Source: Actinomycetales bacterium (GTDB taxonomy: Bacteria; Actinomycetota; Actinomycetes; Mycobacteriales; Mycobacteriaceae). From it: DNA of 6,555 nucleotides. Both the position numbers and the translations under genes were made by a program. How positions within the stretch are numbered: the first letter of the stretch is position 1; each line of letters opens with the position of its first letter. This document shows positions 5,452-6,555 of the stretch, in pieces. Location of the stretch: assembly GCA_012838715.1 (NCBI GenBank), contig DUOR01000263.1, forward strand, positions 1-6,555. Reading direction: 5' to 3'. The notes under the pieces were generated by a model. That model worked only from the letters and a program-made list of their open reading frames with translations, was not told the origin of the DNA and ran no database searches.

Positions 5452-6522
5452 ATGAATTCCCGTTGGAAGTCGACGCTGGCCGCATTCGGTGCGGCCGGGT
5501 TGACGATCGCCATTGCCCCATTTGCCGTTGCCGAGCCCGTCGCCGATGAGGCTCCGGCCGGCCAGACCACCGCGACCGCACCGGCCGTGACGCAGGAGCC
5601 TGCACCGGTTGCATCCACCCCGAGCACCGCGAACACTGATCCCGCGCCGACGCAGTCGGCTCCGGCCACCACTCCGTCGGAGTCGTCCGCGCCGTCGTCG
5701 ACCGCGTCCGAGGCTGAAGGGGCCTCGTCTGCCGCGACCTCGGCGGCGGAAACGTCTGCCGAAGAATCCGAGTCCGAGGCACACGAGTCATTGAGCCTGG
5801 AACATCGCGTTGGGCCTGAGGGTGACGTCATGATCATCGAAGACGACGGAATCTTCAACCGCGATCAGTACATTACTGACGGAAATCCGCCAGTCGGGGT
5901 AGGCCCCGTTTCCGAAGAGGATGTTCCTCTTGGCATTGAGCCCGACCCCGACCTTCTTGAATTTTTCGAAAATAACCCGAATTATTACTACGACGAGGAA
6001 TCGGGGCAGTGGTATCGGAAGGTTCGGCATTTTGAGGATGATCCCTACGTCGGTTCCGACTGGTCCTGGGACAATGACAAGAGTGAATGGGTCATCGACG
6101 GCAGTCCGGATGCGGACAATGATGCTTACGTTCCCATGGCCGAAATGACCAACGCGGACTTCCTTCCCGGTTGGTACGAGCATGCGGACGGAAAGTGGTA
6201 TCCGTACCCGCCCTTCCCGGGTTATCCGCACTTCCCCGGGGAGTACGTTGACGTATGTACGGATGACTGGGAGTTCCCCGACAATCAGATCATAATCATC
6301 GCGGGCGGAGGTAGCGGTGGTGGCTCTTCAATGGCGCAACAGTCGGAGATGGTTCCTTTCGGTCCCTCTCACGGCAGGTACCAGATGGAGGACTCCAGCG
6401 TCTACTACGACCCGTGCGCCCCGGTCGACGAGCCGCCGGGTGACGAGCCTCCCGTGGACAAGCCGCCGGTTGACGAGCCCCCGGCCGAGGAACCGTCGGC
6501 CGAGCAGCCCCCGGTCGAGTAG
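5452..6522 (+). CDS. Secreted acidic repeat protein of unknown function
   Basis: I do not recognise this 356-aa protein as a named family. Residues 1-27 form a Sec signal peptide: R4 and K6, a hydrophobic core at about 9-26, and an AVA cleavage site before E28. Residues 28-115 are almost only Ala, Pro, Ser, Thr and acidic residues, a mucin-like stretch suited to spanning the cell envelope and possibly O-glycosylated (inference). Residues 116-275 are acidic and rich in Trp and Tyr, with three short related repeats around 178-188, 204-214 and 240-250. A Pro/Tyr patch is at 250-265. C269 and C322 are the only cysteines and could form a disulfide. A hydrophobic IIII then a Gly/Ser linker lie at 280-293. 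The C terminus (325-356) is a Pro/acid pentapeptide repeat. No LPXTG motif, lipobox or C-terminal membrane helix is seen, so it is probably released or held non-covalently. GC content is visibly lower in the middle than in the neighbouring genes. Confidence 0.85.
   Translation: MNSRWKSTLAAFGAAGLTIAIAPFAVAEPVADEAPAGQTTATAPAVTQEPAPVASTPSTANTDPAPTQSAPATTPSESSAPSSTASEAEGASSAATSAAETSAEESESEAHESLSLEHRVGPEGDVMIIEDDGIFNRDQYITDGNPPVGVGPVSEEDVPLGIEPDPDLLEFFENNPNYYYDEESGQWYRKVRHFEDDPYVGSDWSWDNDKSEWVIDGSPDADNDAYVPMAEMTNADFLPGWYEHADGKWYPYPPFPGYPHFPGEYVDVCTDDWEFPDNQIIIIAGGGSGGGSSMAQQSEMVPFGPSHGRYQMEDSSVYYDPCAPVDEPPGDEPPVDKPPVDEPPAEEPSAEQPPVE
5983..6204 (+). repeat. Three degenerate aromatic repeats in the secreted protein
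   Basis: The encoded motifs YDEESGQWY (residues 180-188), WDNDKSEWV (206-214) and YEHADGKWY (242-250) share the pattern aromatic, acidic residue, three variable residues, Gly/Ser, one residue, Trp, then Tyr/Val. Each has another aromatic residue one or two positions upstream. The units are 26 and 36 residues apart and have diverged, so they are visible at protein level rather than as DNA repeats. Confidence 0.5.
6424..6519 (+). repeat. 15-nt tandem repeat coding for VDEPP-like pentapeptides
   Basis: Six full 15-base units, beginning at 6424, 6439, 6454, 6469, 6484 and 6499, encode VDEPP, GDEPP, VDKPP, VDEPP, AEEPS and AEQPP. A partial unit (VE) is then cut off by the TAG at 6520-6522. The array makes a stiff, negatively charged, extended tail. 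Units differ mostly in third positions and in the first residue, so the array is not freshly expanded. Confidence 0.85.
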
Positions 6523-6555
6523 GCCGTTGAGCGTCGGCGCGTCGTCGCCGCCGAG

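Noticed and set aside
5184..5549. 121-codon frame between gatB and the secreted-protein gene
   Set aside because: It overlaps the well-supported start and signal peptide at 5452 in another frame and ends in Arg/Cys-rich shadow sequence. Only its first codons are kept, as a low-interest leader possibility.
6523..6555. In-frame continuation of the secreted protein past the TAG
   Set aside because: The 11 codons after the stop do not continue the VDEPP repeat and show no sorting signal, so read-through or a broken longer gene is not supported.

Overview
This is GC-rich actinobacterial DNA, most likely from Corynebacterium or a close relative. The evidence is an actinobacterial-type 6-phosphofructokinase (pfkA), a stand-alone gatB a short distance downstream of it, genes that seem to start without a leader behind TANNNT -10 boxes, and a secreted protein with a long Ala/Pro/Ser/Thr/Glu stretch. 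From general knowledge, corynebacteria keep pfkA near the gat genes. The genus is an inference, since no rRNA or species marker is present.

Layout: (1) 68-1519, plus strand: a drug:H+ antiporter-like MFS permease of the 14-helix DHA2 type. (2) 1631-2662, plus: pfkA, complete, with its active-site motifs intact. (3) 2670-3497, minus: a small class I SAM-dependent methyltransferase, convergent with pfkA (7 bp between stop codons) and divergent from gatB. (4) 3533-5047, plus: gatB, complete, followed by a strong intrinsic terminator at 5072-5114. (5) 5115-5451: a non-coding stretch with a G-quadruplex-type motif, short palindromes, an AT-rich promoter candidate and a good ribosome binding site. 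(6) 5452-6522, plus: an unrecognised secreted acidic protein with a signal peptide, a mucin-like linker, three aromatic repeats and a C-terminal Pro/acid pentapeptide repeat. The last 33 bases hold nothing recognisable.

The first four genes are unrelated in function (efflux, glycolysis, methyl transfer, tRNA-dependent glutamine/asparagine supply) and look separately transcribed, not an operon. Each has a TANNNT box 7 or 8 nt before its start codon, which suggests leaderless mRNAs. The last gene is different: it has a clear Shine-Dalgarno sequence, a longer upstream region and a visibly lower GC content in its middle. It looks like a lineage-specific surface or secreted protein next to a conserved housekeeping block. 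I see no mobile element, CRISPR array, tRNA or rRNA.
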